Source: Mediterraneibacter gnavus ATCC 29149 (GTDB taxonomy: Bacteria; Bacillota; Clostridia; Lachnospirales; Lachnospiraceae). From it: a stretch of DNA of 64,000 nucleotides. Positions 1 to 7,750 of this stretch are shown piece by piece; position 1 is the stretch's first letter, and each line of letters begins with the position of its first letter. The notes below the pieces were generated by a model. It saw only the letters and a list, made by a program, of their open reading frames with translations, ran no database searches and was not told the origin of the DNA. Position numbers and translations under genes: made by a program. The stretch covers positions 1,939,001 to 2,003,000 of the forward strand of contig NZ_CP043051.1 of assembly GCF_008121495.1 (NCBI RefSeq), given 5' to 3'.

Positions 1-1
1 T

Positions 2-82
2 GTAAGTACTTATTATAACCGCCAAAATCACCCGCCGATTCCGGCGTTTGTGATCCGGATCAAAGAAGAAAGGGGAGAATAA
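2..82 (+). CDS. C-terminal end of an upstream gene (partial)
   Basis: An open frame enters from the left edge and ends at a TAA directly touching the ATG of the next gene. The last residues read IPAFVIRIKEERGE. Only about 26 residues are visible, so neither family nor function can be named. The stop-to-start contact and the ribosome binding site (GGGGAG) inside this tail suggest translational coupling with the downstream CcdA-thioredoxin gene. It could also be a chance open frame. Confidence 0.4.
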   Translation, partial: VSTYYNRQNHPPIPAFVIRIKEERGE

Positions 83-1309
83 ATGGGATTTTCAATGGAT
101 GTGGGAGTTCCTGTAGTGACCGTGTTTTTACAGGGGCTTTTAAGTTTTTTTTCACCGTGTGTCCTTCCGCTTGTACCGCTTTATCTGGGATATCTCTCAG
201 GAGGCGCAGAGCAGGGAGAACTGTACGGAAAACGGGGGCGGCTGTTTGTCAATACGATTTGTTTTGTGATAGGGATCAGCTCCGCATTTTTTATGATGGG
301 ACTTGGTGTGTCGGCAGCCGGAAGTTTTCTTAACAAGAATCAGGCAATGGTATCGAGGATCGGCGGGATTCTGGTGATTTTATTCGGTTTGTACCAGCTT
401 GGGATTTTTGGAAAATCAAAGCTTCTGGGTACAGAGCACCGTTTCTGGTTAAAGCTCGACAAGTTGAAGATGTCACCGGTTGTGGCGCTTGTGTTTGGAT
501 TTACCTTTAGCTTTGCCTGGACGCCGTGCGTGGGACCGGCTCTTGCGAGTGTGCTTTTGATGGCGGGAAGTGCAGGAACAAAGCTGACAGGATTCCTTTT
601 GATCGGTGTGTATACACTTGGATTTATCCTGCCGTTTCTTGCAGTGGGACTGTTCACGGCAAAAGTGCTCGGGTTTTTCAAAAAGTACAATTATGTTGTC
701 AAGTATACGGTGAAGATCGGAGGAATCCTGATGATCTTTATGGGACTTCTGATGTTTACAGGCAAGATGAACGCGATCACCGGATATTTATCGGGAACAG
801 CAGGAACACAGACTTCATCAAAAGAGACAACGAAAAAGGAAATAAAAGAAGAAAAGCAGGATACGTACCCGGCCACAGATTTTGTGCTGCAGGATCAGTA
901 TGGAAAGGAGCACAGTCTGGCAGACTATAAGGGAAAGACAATCTTTTTGAATTTCTGGGCAACCTGGTGTGGTCCGTGCAGAAATGAGATGCCGGAGATT
1001 CAGAAGATTTATGAAGAAACACAGCAGGAAGAAGACAGTGATCTGGTGATCCTGGGAATTGCCGCGCCGGGATTCGGACAGGAAGGAAGCCAGGAGGAGA
1101 TCGAGGCATTTCTTGAGGAAAACGGATACACCTATCCGGTGCTGATGGATACGACAGGAGAGGTATTTATGCAGTATGGAATCAGCGCTTACCCGACAAC
1201 TTTTATGGTAGACAAAGACGGAAATCTGTTCGGATATGTGCAGGGGCAGTTAAACGAAGATATGATGCGCAGCATTATCCGGCAGACGATGGAAGGCAAG
1301 AGAGAGTAG
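83..1309 (+). CDS. CcdA-type membrane protein fused to a TlpA-like thioredoxin domain
   Basis: Predicted to carry reducing power across the membrane and use it on extracytoplasmic thiols. Residues 1 to about 230 form a polytopic CcdA/DsbD-like domain with the two hallmark cysteine motifs FFSPCVLPL and AWTPCVGPA. A charged linker (about 235-262) rich in Lys, Glu and Thr follows. The C-terminal redoxin domain carries the active-site motif WCGPC near residue 295 and the cis-proline region AYPTTFMVD. Such CcdA-TlpA fusions put electron donor and acceptor in one chain. In a strict anaerobe without evident cytochrome c genes here, thiol repair or methionine sulfoxide reduction are plausible roles (inference). 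The start has GGGGAG 7 bases upstream. hflX follows 10 bases later. Confidence 0.9.
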   Translation: MGFSMDVGVPVVTVFLQGLLSFFSPCVLPLVPLYLGYLSGGAEQGELYGKRGRLFVNTICFVIGISSAFFMMGLGVSAAGSFLNKNQAMVSRIGGILVILFGLYQLGIFGKSKLLGTEHRFWLKLDKLKMSPVVALVFGFTFSFAWTPCVGPALASVLLMAGSAGTKLTGFLLIGVYTLGFILPFLAVGLFTAKVLGFFKKYNYVVKYTVKIGGILMIFMGLLMFTGKMNAITGYLSGTAGTQTSSKETTKKEIKEEKQDTYPATDFVLQDQYGKEHSLADYKGKTIFLNFWATWCGPCRNEMPEIQKIYEETQQEEDSDLVILGIAAPGFGQEGSQEEIEAFLEENGYTYPVLMDTTGEVFMQYGISAYPTTFMVDKDGNLFGYVQGQLNEDMMRSIIRQTMEGKRE

Positions 1310-1319
1310 GAGAAAAGCA

Positions 1320-2561
1320 ATGGCGTTATATGAAATGGAAGATGCGAAAGAACGCGTCATTTTAGTAGGCGTTCAGGAAAATGATGCGGAGCCGGAGGAA
1401 GAATCCCTGGATGAGCTGGCAGAACTGGCACGCACGGCCGGTGCAGAGGTAGCCGGCCGTCTGATCCAGAAACGAGAGGCGATGCATCCGGTGACGTATA
1501 TCGGGAAAGGAAAGATCCTGGAGCTGAAGGAACTTTTGTGGGAGACAGACGCTACGGGAATCATCTGTGACGATGAACTGACTTCCGTGCAGCTGAATCA
1601 TCTGGAGGAAGAGCTGGAATGTAAGATCGTGGATCGGACACTTCTGATCCTGGATATTTTTGCAGGAAGGGCAGTCAGCAGAGAAGGTAAGATCCAGGTG
1701 GAACTGGCACAGTTAAAATACCGTGCGGCGAGACTTGTCGGACTTCGAAATTCTCTTTCCCGTCTGGGAGGCGGAATCGGAACAAGAGGACCGGGAGAGA
1801 AAAAACTGGAGATGGACCGCCGTTTGATCCGGGAGAGGATCAGCCGCCTGAAAAAAGAACTCCGGGAAGTGGAAGAACACAGAGAGAGGCTTCGTACTCA
1901 GAGAAAACGCTCCAATCTGAAGGTGGCGGCGCTGGTGGGATATACGTCAGCAGGAAAGAGCAGCCTGGAAAATGCGCTCACCGGAGCAGGTGTTTTAGAG
2001 GATGCGATGCTGTTTTCCACGCTGGATACGACGACACGTTCTCTGAGACTGGCAGATACACAGGAAATCCTGCTCAGTGATACGGTCGGATTTATCCGGA
2101 AACTTCCGCATCATCTGGTAGAGGCATTTAAGAGCACACTGGAAGAAGCGAAATACGCGGATATCATCATCCATGTGGTCGATGCTTCCAATCCGCATCA
2201 GGATACCCAGATGTTTGTTGTCTATGAGACACTGCGTCAGCTCGGTGCGGAGGGAAAACCGGTCATTACCGTATTCAACAAACAGGATAAACTGGAAACA
2301 CCGGGATATTTCCGGGATTTTCATGCAGAGTACTCAATCCCGGTTTCCGCAAAGACAGGGCAGGGGCTGGAAGAATTAAAAGAAGCGCTGCTTGAGATTC
2401 TGCGAAGAGATCAGGTATATATCGAGCGATTGTATTCCTTCGCAGAAGCGGGAAAGATCCAGCTGATCCGCACCCAGGGACAGCTGCTGTCAGAGGAATA
2501 TGTACCGGATGGCATTGAAGTGAAGGCATATGTGCCGAAAGAAATCAGGGGAAAAGTGTAA
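1320..2561 (+). CDS. hflX: Ribosome-associated GTPase HflX
   Basis: HflX binds the 50S subunit and helps to split or rescue stalled ribosomes. The protein has the HflX N-terminal domain with the glycine-rich RLGGGIGTRGPGE segment, a helical linker, then a G domain: G1 GYTSAGKSS near residue 207, the TLDTTTR switch, G3 SDTVGF and G4 NKQD. The 413-residue length is normal for the family. The start ATG has AGGAG about 7 bases upstream. It sits 10 bases after the CcdA-thioredoxin gene, so the two are probably co-transcribed, and a strong hairpin terminator follows. Confidence 0.93.
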   Translation: MALYEMEDAKERVILVGVQENDAEPEEESLDELAELARTAGAEVAGRLIQKREAMHPVTYIGKGKILELKELLWETDATGIICDDELTSVQLNHLEEELECKIVDRTLLILDIFAGRAVSREGKIQVELAQLKYRAARLVGLRNSLSRLGGGIGTRGPGEKKLEMDRRLIRERISRLKKELREVEEHRERLRTQRKRSNLKVAALVGYTSAGKSSLENALTGAGVLEDAMLFSTLDTTTRSLRLADTQEILLSDTVGFIRKLPHHLVEAFKSTLEEAKYADIIIHVVDASNPHQDTQMFVVYETLRQLGAEGKPVITVFNKQDKLETPGYFRDFHAEYSIPVSAKTGQGLEELKEALLEILRRDQVYIERLYSFAEAGKIQLIRTQGQLLSEEYVPDGIEVKAYVPKEIRGKV

Positions 2562-2570
2562 GAGATAAGA

Positions 2571-2616
2571 AAAGAATCCAGAAAGCCGGAGAGATGACCG
2601 GAATCTGGATTCTTTT
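2571..2616. terminator. Rho-independent, probably bidirectional terminator after hflX
   Basis: An A-rich strand and AAGAATCCAGA (2572-2582) pair with TCTGGATTCTT (2604-2614), followed by TTTGTTT. An inner CCGG/CCGG pairing extends the stem. It lies between two convergent genes, hflX and the HxlR regulator, and can serve both. Confidence 0.8.
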
Positions 2617-2618
2617 GT

Positions 2619-2939
2619 TTATTGGGTCTTTTGTTTGTATTCCGTTCCCCACATAGCCATTGCATCCAGAACAGTCTTTAAGCTGTATCCGGTCTCAGTC
2701 AGCGTATATTCCACCCGGGGAGGCACTTCGGCATAGACTTTGCGGGTGAGCAGTCCGCTTTCTTCCATGGAACGCAGATTGGAAGTCAGTACCTTTTGAG
2801 ATACCGTTCCGATCGACTTTTTTAATTCTCCAAAGCGCTTTGTACCACCTAAAAGATCCCGGATGATCAATACTTTCCAGCGGTCACTGATGAGCATTAA
2901 AGTTGTCTCTACCGGACATGCCGGTAATTCTTTTTTCAT
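2619..2939 (-). CDS. HxlR-family winged-helix transcriptional regulator
   Basis: A 106-residue protein that is nearly all HxlR domain: CPVETTLMLISDRWKVLII at the start, the recognition helix segment ending in SQKVLTSNLRSMEESGLL, and the wing PPRVEYTLTETG. The N-terminal Cys8 (ACPVE) matches the position used by thiol- or aldehyde-sensing HxlR proteins such as HypR and YodB, so redox or electrophile sensing is possible (inference). No adjacent divergent target gene is evident; the stretch upstream holds only a doubtful ORF. Confidence 0.88.
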   Translation of the reverse strand: MKKELPACPVETTLMLISDRWKVLIIRDLLGGTKRFGELKKSIGTVSQKVLTSNLRSMEESGLLTRKVYAEVPPRVEYTLTETGYSLKTVLDAMAMWGTEYKQKTQ

Positions 2940-2990
2940 AAAAATCCCTCATTTCTTCACAATAGTTTCTTTTGATGTGCACATTTAGAG

Positions 2991-3251
2991 TTGATTACAC
3001 GATTTCGGAAAAAAAGAGATCGGAAATTGAATAACTTTAAAGATATTACGGATTATGCGGGATTATCAAAATCAGTCTTGAATTATATGGATGTTTTAAA
3101 AATTCTTAAAATATTTGGCGAAATTCGTGATATTAAAAAAGAGATTGCTATTTTTTATTTGAAAATGTGTATGAAAGGACGGAAATCAATCGCGGATAAA
3201 ATCCTGTCAAAGATGGGCAGAAAAAATATTGGGGATTGGTTGAAATTATAG
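2991..3251 (+). other. Doubtful 86-codon open frame, possibly a gene remnant
   Basis: The frame begins with TTG, has no visible ribosome binding site, and is AT-rich and lysine-rich (DVLKILKIFGEIRDIKK; KSIADKILSKMGRKN). I do not recognise the family. Its base composition differs from the neighbours, which fits decayed or imported DNA. An internal ATG near 3087 also lacks a Shine-Dalgarno sequence. It may not be translated. Confidence 0.22.
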
Positions 3252-3271
3252 TCAACAAAAATAGAAAGTAG

Positions 3272-3300
3272 TTGCATTCTTTTAGCTATATCTGTATAAT
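3272..3300 (+). promoter_or_regulatory. Near-consensus housekeeping promoter in front of no ORF
   Basis: TTGCAT at 3272-3277 and TATAAT at 3295-3300 are separated by exactly 17 bases. The predicted start is near 3307. No coding frame follows before the terminator at 3351-3385, so this promoter appears to drive a short non-coding transcript. Confidence 0.6.
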
Positions 3301-3306
3301 AATATT

Positions 3307-3385
3307 ATGGTAAAGCTAGTGAAAGAAAGCTAGTGGCCATGTATTTGGCATAGAGACATCCATTGTGGATGTCTCTATTTTTATT
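3307..3385 (+). ncRNA. Candidate small RNA of about 75-80 nt
   Basis: The segment lies between a 17-bp-spaced promoter and a strong intrinsic terminator: stem 3351-3362 pairs with 3366-3377 around a 3-base loop, followed by TTTTTATT. Inside are a direct repeat of AAGCTAGTG / AAGCTAGTGG and a small GCCA...TGGC hairpin. No start codon with a ribosome binding site is present. It matches no RNA family that I can name with confidence. The terminator may also serve the MetE-like gene arriving from the other strand. Confidence 0.45.
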
Positions 3386-3435
3386 CTAGCAGGATAAGGA
3401 ATTGTTTTTTTGATAAAAAAGAAGAATATTTTTTC

Positions 3436-4551
3436 TTACCCCCACACTTCTTTGGCAATTTCTTTCACCAGTGCAAGCTTCGCCCACTGTTCTTCTTCCG
3501 TCAGTTTATTGCCAATCTCACAGGATGCGAATCCACACTGCGGACTTAAGTAAAGCCGGTCCAGAGGAATGTATTTTGCAGCTTTTGCAATTCTTTTCTT
3601 TATCACTTCTTTTTCTTCTAAAATCGGTGACTTGCTGGTCACAAGACCAAGTACGACTTTTTTATCATCGGAAACAAAGCGGAGTGGTTCAAATCCTCCG
3701 GAGCGTTCATCATCAAATTCCAGATAATAGGCAGATACATTTTCATTGGCAAAAAGAAACGGCGCGATCGGTTCATATCCGCCGGAGGATGCCCAGGTGG
3801 AATGATAATTTCCGCGGCATACGTGGGTTGTGATCACAAGATCTTCAGGTGCATTTTCCAGAGCGAGGTTATTCAGCCGCAGATATTTTTCAGCTTCTTC
3901 TTCCAGACTGACGGAATCTTCTTGTCTTGCCTCCCAGTAATTTTTGTCGCAGAACATTCCCCATGTACAGTCATCAAACTGGATATTTCTGCATCCTGCA
4001 TCGTAGAGATCCCGGATGACAGTCCGGTATGCCTGTGCAATGTCCTGAATCAGTTCTTCCAGATCTGGATATACGGCCAGAGTCTGTGTTCCATTGTCTT
4101 CCCGGAAGAGTTCTGCAAGAAGCTGGGCAGGTGCGGGAATGGTCTGTCTTGCAATGGTATGCTCATCTTCAAACTGTTTGACAAATTTGAAATGTTCCAC
4201 AAAAGGATGCTGTTTTCCGCTGATTTTTCCTGTCACGTGGACAGAGCCGTGAGTGGTTTCTTCCCCATGGAAAAAATAGCCGTGATCCAGTTCAATGTGT
4301 TTGATTCCCTCAAGTCCCCACATAAAATCCAGATGCCAGTAGCTTCTGCGGAATTCTCCGTCTGTGATGACAGGGTATCCGGCAGCTTTCTGCTTTTTGA
4401 TCAGATTTGTAATTGCTTCATTTTCAATGGATTCTAGCTCAGCTTTTGTGATCTGTCCGGCTTCAAAATCAGCTCTTGCCTGTTTTAAGTGTACAGGTCT
4501 TAAAAAACTTCCAACATAATCAAAACGAAACGGTGCGTTAAAATTTCCCAT
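3436..4551 (-). CDS. Cobalamin-independent methionine synthase (MetE C-terminal) family protein
   Basis: This 371-residue protein matches the catalytic half of MetE, like Bacillus YxjG/YxjH and related methyl- or thiol-transferases. Visible motifs are FDYVGSFLRP at the N-terminus, DGEFRRSYWHLDF, FDDCTWGMF, the His-Cys pair THVCRGN (zinc site) and YLSPQCGFAS near the C-terminus with the second zinc-type Cys. It lacks the N-terminal folate domain of full MetE. Substrate is uncertain: homocysteine methylation from a simple donor is likely. No S-box-like leader is visible upstream. A terminator separates it from the shell gene upstream on the same strand. Confidence 0.82.
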   Translation of the reverse strand: MGNFNAPFRFDYVGSFLRPVHLKQARADFEAGQITKAELESIENEAITNLIKKQKAAGYPVITDGEFRRSYWHLDFMWGLEGIKHIELDHGYFFHGEETTHGSVHVTGKISGKQHPFVEHFKFVKQFEDEHTIARQTIPAPAQLLAELFREDNGTQTLAVYPDLEELIQDIAQAYRTVIRDLYDAGCRNIQFDDCTWGMFCDKNYWEARQEDSVSLEEEAEKYLRLNNLALENAPEDLVITTHVCRGNYHSTWASSGGYEPIAPFLFANENVSAYYLEFDDERSGGFEPLRFVSDDKKVVLGLVTSKSPILEEKEVIKKRIAKAAKYIPLDRLYLSPQCGFASCEIGNKLTEEEQWAKLALVKEIAKEVWG

Positions 4552-4637
4552 AGTAATTCTCCTGTTCTGTAAATTCGTGATTCTATGGGATTTATTGTAG
4601 AAGAGAAGAGGTGTTTTGTAAAATACCGGAAATAAAT

Positions 4638-4668
4638 AGCTTGCTATAGAATTAAACTATAGCAAGCT
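4638..4668 (-). terminator. Terminator after the PduB-type shell gene
   Basis: A perfect 12-bp stem, AGCTTGCTATAG (4638-4649) with CTATAGCAAGCT (4657-4668), and a 7-base loop. On the minus strand a T-rich stretch (ATTTATTT) follows. It separates the shell gene from the MetE-like gene. Confidence 0.7.
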
Positions 4669-4693
4669 CGTTGCATTTTATGAAAATCGTGTT

Positions 4694-5419
4694 TTATAAA
4701 TAAGGGGTTCCGGGAACTTCCGGGTAGCTTCCCATAGAGATCAGAAGCTGAAGTCCCACTTCTCTTGCGGTAAGGACTGCATTTTTTACGGCACTGGCAT
4801 CTCCGGTTACGGCAGCGATGATCTCATTGGAATGACTGGTTCCGCGGTTTGGGGTCATGTATTTGATGATCTCTACCGGGGAAGATTTCAGCGCAAGGTC
4901 TGCCATGACAAGACCGATTGCAGCAGGGGAACCGCAGAAGAATCCAAACGGTTTTCCAATCGGGGCGTCAAATGCCATGTTCAACGCCTGAGAAGCGCTG
5001 GCAGAATAGGTGAATTCCAGATGTCCTGCTTCACTGATATAAAGCTCACCGGCGTACTTTTCCGTATATTCCAGAGCAATCTCTACGGCACGGCGCACAT
5101 CGGATACACTGTAGCCGCCGATGATGATAAAGTTTCCGTGACCGCCCCATCCTTTGGTATCCCTCGGAAGTTCGATGGAAATGATCTCGGTGTTGGTAGA
5201 TTTTACGGCTTCGTCAGCTGCATTGATCTGTCCGGCTGCACCGGTACGGGAGCTTAACAGCCCCAGACTTTTGTAAGGCTTGTCAATCTGCATCTGCTGA
5301 AGCAGTGCGTCATTGACGCCCGGAATGATAAGTCCGATGGTATCCAGAACGGTTGTCCCGACAAATTCTGTCATGGAACAGTCCATGGATATTTTTTGAA
5401 TTTCGTTGATATCTAACAT
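4694..5419 (-). CDS. pduB: PduB-type trimeric microcompartment shell protein (BMC-T), unlinked to the main BMC locus
   Basis: This builds flat facets of a BMC shell as a trimer of tandem-domain subunits. The sequence follows PduB along its length: SMTEFVGTT, TIGLIIPGVNDALL, SSRTGAAGQINAADEAVKS, TNTEIISIELPRDTKGWGGHG, SEAGHLEFTYSASAS and RGTSHSNEIIAAVTGD. I start it at 5419, where AAAGGAG lies about 8 bases upstream; the longer open frame would begin inside the intergenic region and run towards the SDR gene. The 241 residues are close to the short form of Salmonella PduB (PduB'). It lies 31 bases after an SDR gene on the same strand and about 27 kb from the microcompartment locus at 32-46 kb. 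Confidence 0.9.
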   Translation of the reverse strand: MLDINEIQKISMDCSMTEFVGTTVLDTIGLIIPGVNDALLQQMQIDKPYKSLGLLSSRTGAAGQINAADEAVKSTNTEIISIELPRDTKGWGGHGNFIIIGGYSVSDVRRAVEIALEYTEKYAGELYISEAGHLEFTYSASASQALNMAFDAPIGKPFGFFCGSPAAIGLVMADLALKSSPVEIIKYMTPNRGTSHSNEIIAAVTGDASAVKNAVLTAREVGLQLLISMGSYPEVPGTPYL

Positions 5420-5450
5420 AATGAAAACTCCTTTATGACATACTTCCAAA

Positions 5451-6182
5451 TTAAATATAACCGCCGTCCAGGCCAATGATCTGTCCGGTCAGGTAAGAAT
5501 GACCGGATGCAAGGGTGAGCGCCAGCGCAGCCACTTCCTCGCTGTCGGCAAAGCGTCCGGCGGGGATTTCTTCTCTTAAAGCTTCGCGTTCTTCTTCCGA
5601 AAACTGTGCGTTCATAGCAGTGTCGATCACTCCGCACGCAATGGCATTGACTTGTACATTACTTGGTGCCAGTTCTTTCGCAAGAGCCTTTGTCAGTCCG
5701 TTCATACCGGACTTAGTCGCAGAATAAGCAGCCTCGCAGGAGGCACCGACGGTTCCCCACATGGAGGAAATGTTGATGATCTTTCCGCTTTTCTGAGAGA
5801 CCATGTGACTGATGGCGCTGCGGCAGCAGTAAAATACAGAAGAAAGATTGGTATTTAAAATCTCGGACCACTGGGCATCACTCATATCCTGCAAAAGGCC
5901 GACAAAGGAAATCCCGGCGTTGTTGACCAGCACATCCAGCCCCGGGCAGATAGATTCGATGATGGCAAACATCTTTCTCACATCATCGGGATTACCTGCA
6001 TTTCCTGGGAGCAGTGTGCAGGAACCGTGTTCGTCAAGGATTTCTTTTTCTACCTGCTGCAGGGCATCCAGAGAATGCCGGCAGTTGAGAAATACATGAA
6101 AATGATTTCTGGCAAATGCAAGTGCGCAGGCTCTGCCGATCCCGCGGGATGCACCGGTGATCAGTACATATTTCTGGTTCAT
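5451..6182 (-). CDS. SDR oxidoreductase resembling EF-P 5-aminopentanone reductase (YmfI type)
   Basis: Classical NAD(P)-dependent short-chain dehydrogenase: cofactor motif TGASRGIG near residue 9, NNAG, catalytic Ser in NISSMWG and the YSATK motif. The block ASCEAAYSATKSGMNGLTKAL with ELAPSNVQVNAIACGVIDTAMN is close to the YmfI group, which reduces the 5-aminopentanone modification on elongation factor P. FabG-like ketoreductase activity is the alternative. Start at 6182 is chosen because GGAG lies upstream; a second ATG at 6194 has none. The 5' leader holds an inverted repeat (AAGGAGcAGC / GCTgTTCTCCTT, about 6202-6233). It is probably co-transcribed with the PduB-type gene. Confidence 0.82.
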   Translation of the reverse strand: MNQKYVLITGASRGIGRACALAFARNHFHVFLNCRHSLDALQQVEKEILDEHGSCTLLPGNAGNPDDVRKMFAIIESICPGLDVLVNNAGISFVGLLQDMSDAQWSEILNTNLSSVFYCCRSAISHMVSQKSGKIINISSMWGTVGASCEAAYSATKSGMNGLTKALAKELAPSNVQVNAIACGVIDTAMNAQFSEEEREALREEIPAGRFADSEEVAALALTLASGHSYLTGQIIGLDGGYI

Positions 6183-6392
6183 AACATACTCCATTTCCAG
6201 AAGGAGAACAGCTGTAAAATGCTGCTCCTTCAGCTCTCAATTCTGTAGTTATTATACAGGAAGCAGAAACGTTTGTATACCATATTTCCAGAAAATCCGA
6301 ATGGGGAAAGCGGGTTGCGGTTGTGATTCACAGGCCCTTGTGCTATTATTTTGATAGAGAACCGGTGTGTGCACATAGTAGGAGGAACGGAT

Positions 6393-6992
6393 ATGGTAGA
6401 GGAAGCCCGAAGCTTTGCAGAAAAAGCACATGAGGGACAGTTTCGAAAGGGAACGAAGCGCCCGTATATTGTACATCCGCTGGAGGTGGCGAAGATTGTG
6501 TCAACGATGACGGATGATGAGGAGATTATCAGTGCAGCCTTGCTTCACGATACACTTGAAGACTGCAGGCAGGTGACAAAAGAGCAGATCAAAGAGGCGT
6601 TCGGCGAGCGTGTGCTTGAGATGGTCAGGCAGGAGAGTGAGGACAAGTCCAAAACCTGGGTGGAGAGAAAAAGTACGACAATTCGACATTTGAAAACAGC
6701 GCCGAGAGCGGTGCAGATGATCGCGCTTGCGGACAAGCTGTCTAATATCCGGGACATTGACCGGGAGTATCCGAAGGTTGGAGAAGAATTCTGGAACCGC
6801 TTTCGAATGAAGAGTAAAGCTGCAATGGGCTGGTATTATATTGGGGTGAAAGACGCATTGCAGGAAGATTTTGCAGGAATTCCTGCATATGAAGAATATA
6901 AGATGCTGGTAGAAAAAATTTTCGGCAGTACATCAGACTGGCAAAGGAGAGAACAAAATGAAGAAGACAAAGACCATATGTTTTGCGAATAA
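6393..6992 (+). CDS. HD-domain phosphohydrolase related to (p)ppGpp hydrolases
   Basis: A stand-alone HD domain of the SpoT/MESH1 type. Motifs are AHEGQFRKGTKRPYIVHP (first metal His), LLHDTLED (the HD pair) and ALADKLSNIRDI (final Asp). No synthetase, TGS or ACT domain is present, so hydrolysis of alarmones or related nucleotides is the likely activity. The start at 6393 has AGGAGG about 7 bases upstream. The last 35 bases overlap the following ParA gene, which points to coupled translation. Confidence 0.85.
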   Translation: MVEEARSFAEKAHEGQFRKGTKRPYIVHPLEVAKIVSTMTDDEEIISAALLHDTLEDCRQVTKEQIKEAFGERVLEMVRQESEDKSKTWVERKSTTIRHLKTAPRAVQMIALADKLSNIRDIDREYPKVGEEFWNRFRMKSKAAMGWYYIGVKDALQEDFAGIPAYEEYKMLVEKIFGSTSDWQRREQNEEDKDHMFCE

Positions 6993-7743
6993 TAAGGGAG
7001 GAAGCGGAAAGTCCACGACTTGTTCCAATGTCGGATACGGACTGCGGGAGCTGGGATATAAGGTGCTTCTGATTGATGGAGACATGCAGCTGAACTTGTC
7101 TTTATCTCTGTTTGATGAGGATCAGGTGCTTGCGTTTGCGCAGAGTGAAAAGAACCTGTATGAGGGATTGAAGCGCCAGGATGATCTGTCCGGTTATATT
7201 GTACATTCGGAATATGAAGGGCTGGATCTGATCCCGTCTTCCACATTAATGAGTTCGATAGAGTATGAATTGTTTACAAAATGGCAGAGGGAGTTTATTC
7301 TCCGAAAATGTCTGACACAGATCAAAGAATCGGGAGCGTATGATTACATTCTGATCGACGCGCCTCCGACGTTGGGCGGATGGGTTATGAACATTTTGTG
7401 TGCGTCGGATGAGATCATCATTCCGGTAGAATCTACACCATGGGGATTGTTCGGTCTGGGAAATATGTTTGAATTTCTGGAGGAAGTCCGGCAGATCACA
7501 CCGGATCTGAAACTGGGAGGAATTGTGATCACGAAGGTGGATACCAGAAAGAGTTATTTCAAACAGACATTGGAGACTTTAAAGAGTCTGGAAGATGTGC
7601 CCGTATTTGATACCTATATCCGAGTGGACAGCGGGATCGAGTGGTCACAGGATAATAATGCACCGATCATGGCATATAAAAAAAGCAGCCGCAGTGCAAA
7701 GGAATATATGGAACTGACGAAAGAAATCGCCAGAATGGAGTAA
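6958..7743 (+). CDS. ParA/Soj-family ATPase without a ParB partner
   Basis: A 261-residue P-loop ATPase with the deviant Walker A motif NKGGSGKSTT near residue 11, the A' segment IDGDMQLNLS and Walker B YILIDAPPTLGG. These place it in the ParA/Soj/MinD superfamily, which forms ATP-dependent dimers on DNA or membranes. No parB or parS-like sequence is visible nearby, so chromosome or plasmid partition is not supported. It is sandwiched between an HD hydrolase (35-base overlap) and an AraC regulator (7-base gap), suggesting a single three-gene operon of unknown purpose. Confidence 0.88.
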   Translation: MKKTKTICFANNKGGSGKSTTCSNVGYGLRELGYKVLLIDGDMQLNLSLSLFDEDQVLAFAQSEKNLYEGLKRQDDLSGYIVHSEYEGLDLIPSSTLMSSIEYELFTKWQREFILRKCLTQIKESGAYDYILIDAPPTLGGWVMNILCASDEIIIPVESTPWGLFGLGNMFEFLEEVRQITPDLKLGGIVITKVDTRKSYFKQTLETLKSLEDVPVFDTYIRVDSGIEWSQDNNAPIMAYKKSSRSAKEYMELTKEIARME

Positions 7744-7750
7744 AGACGTT

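Noticed and set aside
4552-4637. Possible S-box (SAM) riboswitch before the MetE-like gene
   Set aside because: The short leader shows none of the conserved stems or the K-turn of an S-box; only the terminator of the upstream gene is seen.
6958-7743. ParA as evidence for a plasmid or chromosome partition locus
   Set aside because: No parB, no parS-like repeats and no replication gene nearby; the operon partners are an HD hydrolase and an AraC regulator.
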